7,589 bases of DNA, from NCBI GenBank assembly GCA_964371225.1, contig CAYJNA010000111.1, positions 1 through 7,589 on the forward strand, in the 5' to 3' direction. The DNA is from CAYJAD01 sp964371225. GTDB taxonomy: Bacteria; Desulfobacterota; Desulfovibrionia; Desulfovibrionales; Desulfovibrionaceae. Position numbers and translations under genes: made by a program. The notes beneath the pieces were generated by a model. That model did not search any database, was not told where the DNA came from, and was given only the letters and a program-made list of their open reading frames with translations. Numbering within the stretch: the first letter of the stretch is position 1; each line of letters starts with the position of its first letter. Below are positions 5,288 through 7,589 of this stretch, one piece after another.

Positions 5288-7576
5288 ATGAGCACCTATA
5301 AAGTATTGGGAAAATCCTTAGAAAGAAATGACGCACGGAATAAAGTCACCGGCGCCGCAGAATACACCACAGATATGCATATTCCCGGCATGACCATTGC
5401 CAAGGCTGTGCGCTGCCCCTATGCCCATGCCAAAATCATCTCCATGAATAAGGCCGAGGTAGAAGCTATCCCCGGTGTTATTCGCGTAGTTACTTGGGAA
5501 GACCTCCCCAGAAAGCGTTACTGCACTGCCGGCTATCCCAAGGAAACCATCCCCGGCGTAGCCAAAGGTGTGGATCCCGAATTTCTTTTTGATAAATATA
5601 TTTTAGATCAAGAGCTACACTATGAGGGCGAAATTGCCGCTGTGGTTGTGGCTGAAAATGAAGACATAGCCGAAGCCGCCGCAGAAAAGCTTATCATTGA
5701 ATATGAAGAGCTTCCCTTTGTGACCGAAATTGATGATGCATTGGCTCCTGATGCCCCCTTTGTGCATGGTGGTTCCAGAAAGAATGTCATTGATGCAGAA
5801 ATGGTGAAAGGCGATGTTAGCGAAGGCTTTAAACAAGCTGAGCATATTTTTGAAGACACATACTTCATGCACCCACAACAACATGTGTGCATGGAGCCTT
5901 GCTGTACCATTGCCAAAGAAGACGCTTCCGGTCGCATTACCGTATGGTCTACCACGCAAGTGCCCTACCATACCCGTAGAAATATTGCCGAAACCTTGGA
6001 CATTCCCATTAGCAAAATTCGCGTTATTAAGCCCACTTTAGGCGGCGGTTTTGGGGAAAGACAAATGGTCATCAATGAAATTCTTTTGGTAGCCATAGCT
6101 TGTTTCATTAAGCGCCCTGTGAAAATGACCATGACAAGACAAGAAAACCTTGCCTATGTGTCCTTCCGCCATGAAGCGCGCATCACTTTAAAAACCGGTG
6201 TAAACAGTGATGGTACCTTGGTAGCTTACCAAATGAAGGTGCAATCCAACGCCGGTGCGTACACAGGTCACAGCCCCTATGTAACCAAGGCCATGGCCAC
6301 AAAACTTCCTTACCGCATTCCTCATATTCAATTTAACGCGGAAATTGTGTTCACCAACCGCGCCGAAGGCGGCGCCTTCCGCGGTTATGGCAACCCGCAA
6401 ATGGCTTTTGCCCGCGAAACGCACTTAGACCGTATTGCCGAAGCGTTAAAGCTTGATCCTGTGGAATTTCGCCGCATGAATCTTGTGCGTGTGGGTGAGC
6501 CCAACCCCGTGGCCTTAAAATCCCCTTGGATTTTACAAAGTAATGGTATGGAAGAATGCCTTGATAAAGGTATGGACGCCATTGGCTGGAAAGCGGCCTT
6601 ACCTGCTTCCACCCCCACCAAGCTCTACGGGCGCGGCCTTTCTTGCTCCTTGCACGTAACAGGCACTTCCGCCGAGCCGGACTTTTCCTCCGCACAAGTA
6701 AAGGTCAATGAAGACGGTACCGTACTCTTACTCATTGGTTCTCCAGACCTTGGACAAGGTTCTGATACAGCACACTCCATGATTTGCGCCGAAACCCTTG
6801 GCGTGCGTTATGAAGATATTTATTGCCACTCAGCCGATACCGACTTTACGTCCTTTGACATGGGCTCCTATGCTTCTCGTCAAACCTATGTGGCTGGCAA
6901 TGCCGTATACCTTGCAGCGCAAAAAGCCAAGGAAAAGCTCATCCGCTTTGGTAGTGAAAAAACAGGCTTAAAGCGTGGCCACCTCAACATTAAAGAGGGC
7001 TGGCTTGTACGCGTGGAAAATGAAGAGCGCATCATGCCCTTGGCTGAAGTGGCGTACTATGGCCTTTATCAAGCGCCAGACCCTGAATTTATCAATGAAA
7101 CGGCTTCCTACTCTGCTCTGAACTGCCCCCCTGCCTTTGGCGCAGATTTTTGTGAATTGGAAGTGGATACCGAAACAGGCGATGTGAAAATTCTGAATTT
7201 CGTTGCCGCCCATGACACCGGTACAGCCGTAAATCCTGCTCTTATTGAGGGACAAATTGAAGGTTGTATTTCACAAGGTATAGGCCAAACTTTCATGGAA
7301 GATATGGTCTACAACAGCCGCGGAAAGCTTATGCATGACACCTTTAAAGATTATAAAGTGCCCCGTGCTAAAGACATGCCCCCCATCACGTCCATCATAG
7401 TGGAAGCTCACGAACCTTCCGGCCCCTTTGGAGCCAAGAGTGTGGGTGAAATGGCCGTAGCCCCTGTGCCTGGCGCCATAGTAAATGCCTTGTACCAAGC
7501 CACAGGTGTGCGCTTTACCCATTTACCTATTTCCAAGGGTGACATTTTAAAAGCGCTCAAAGCTAAAAAGGCATAA
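5288..7576 (+). CDS. xdhA: Xanthine dehydrogenase-type enzyme, molybdopterin-binding catalytic subunit
   Basis: This 762-residue catalytic subunit should bind molybdopterin cytosine dinucleotide and hydroxylate a substrate carbon with water-derived oxygen. The N-terminal a/b hammerhead domain (about 15-130) is followed by the Mo-cofactor domains. Landmarks are STTQ (221-224, with the Gln that contacts the Mo oxo group), GGGFGERQ (252-259), AFRGYGNPQ (363-371), GSPDLGQGSD (484-493) and GPFGAKSVGE (712-721), where E721 matches the catalytic base (bovine E1261). Several stretches, such as YASRQTYVAG and NCPPAFGADF, resemble E. coli XdhA. At the positions of bovine E802 and R880, which hold xanthine, I read Q259 and a Lys or Thr, so another purine or heterocycle is possible. 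A CO dehydrogenase is excluded by the absence of the AYRCSFR loop. Tandem TAA stops end the gene, the last of the operon visible here. Confidence 0.93.
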   Translation: MSTYKVLGKSLERNDARNKVTGAAEYTTDMHIPGMTIAKAVRCPYAHAKIISMNKAEVEAIPGVIRVVTWEDLPRKRYCTAGYPKETIPGVAKGVDPEFLFDKYILDQELHYEGEIAAVVVAENEDIAEAAAEKLIIEYEELPFVTEIDDALAPDAPFVHGGSRKNVIDAEMVKGDVSEGFKQAEHIFEDTYFMHPQQHVCMEPCCTIAKEDASGRITVWSTTQVPYHTRRNIAETLDIPISKIRVIKPTLGGGFGERQMVINEILLVAIACFIKRPVKMTMTRQENLAYVSFRHEARITLKTGVNSDGTLVAYQMKVQSNAGAYTGHSPYVTKAMATKLPYRIPHIQFNAEIVFTNRAEGGAFRGYGNPQMAFARETHLDRIAEALKLDPVEFRRMNLVRVGEPNPVALKSPWILQSNGMEECLDKGMDAIGWKAALPASTPTKLYGRGLSCSLHVTGTSAEPDFSSAQVKVNEDGTVLLLIGSPDLGQGSDTAHSMICAETLGVRYEDIYCHSADTDFTSFDMGSYASRQTYVAGNAVYLAAQKAKEKLIRFGSEKTGLKRGHLNIKEGWLVRVENEERIMPLAEVAYYGLYQAPDPEFINETASYSALNCPPAFGADFCELEVDTETGDVKILNFVAAHDTGTAVNPALIEGQIEGCISQGIGQTFMEDMVYNSRGKLMHDTFKDYKVPRAKDMPPITSIIVEAHEPSGPFGAKSVGEMAVAPVPGAIVNALYQATGVRFTHLPISKGDILKALKAKKA

Positions 7577-7589
7577 TAAAGGATTTTTT

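Noticed and set aside
5615..5971. Two antisense open frames of 111-118 codons within the molybdenum subunit gene
   Set aside because: The coding strand shows an intact conserved protein across this region. The antisense products are serine-, alanine- or histidine-rich and look like codon-bias shadows.
5288..7576. Aerobic CO dehydrogenase or 4-hydroxybenzoyl-CoA reductase as the identity of the three-subunit enzyme
   Set aside because: The AYRCSFR active-site loop of CO dehydrogenase is absent, and the FAD subunit lacks the extra 4Fe-4S loop of 4-hydroxybenzoyl-CoA reductase. The molybdenum subunit resembles E. coli XdhA.
1..7589. CRISPR array, insertion sequence, tRNA or phage-like elements
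   Set aside because: I saw no spaced direct repeats, transposase motifs, terminal inverted repeats or cloverleaf in the non-coding stretches.

Overview
The window holds six protein-coding genes in two divergent transcription units around a roughly 180 bp control region (2348-2525). It looks like a purine or N-heterocycle catabolic module. The moderate GC content, strong AGGAGG-type ribosome binding sites, tight operon packing and a three-subunit molybdenum hydroxylase suggest an anaerobic bacterium, most likely a Bacillota member (Negativicutes-like is possible). There is no rRNA or other marker, so the lineage is a weak inference.

Left unit (minus strand, read from the centre outward): a zinc-dependent M20 amidohydrolase of the allantoate amidohydrolase / N-carbamoyl-amino-acid hydrolase family (1142-2347), then 44 nt further on a ten-helix EamA/DMT-type transporter (174-1097, GTG start). 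Beyond it, positions 1-173 carry no recognisable complete gene but contain two strong perfect stem-loops.

Right unit (plus strand): a YjiH-family membrane protein with a nucleoside-recognition (Gate) domain (2538-3887). It is followed by the three subunits of a xanthine dehydrogenase-type enzyme, each as a separate gene: FAD subunit (3913-4785), 2Fe-2S subunit (4809-5285) and molybdopterin subunit (5288-7576). Gaps of 25, 23 and 2 nt indicate one operon.

The likely joint role is import of a purine-like substrate (YjiH candidate), its hydroxylation by the Mo/Fe-S/FAD enzyme, hydrolysis of a carbamoyl or ureido intermediate by the M20 enzyme, and transport of a substrate or product by the DMT protein. 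A perfect 23 bp palindrome (2441-2463) fills the spacer of a plausible promoter for the right unit and probably binds the regulator of the cluster. The substrate is not fixed by the sequence. By eye, the molybdenum subunit lacks the Glu and Arg that bind xanthine in the bovine and Rhodobacter enzymes and resembles E. coli XdhA instead. I see no wholly new system here. The main points of interest are the operator, the substrate question, the unusual transporter partner and the hairpins at the left edge.
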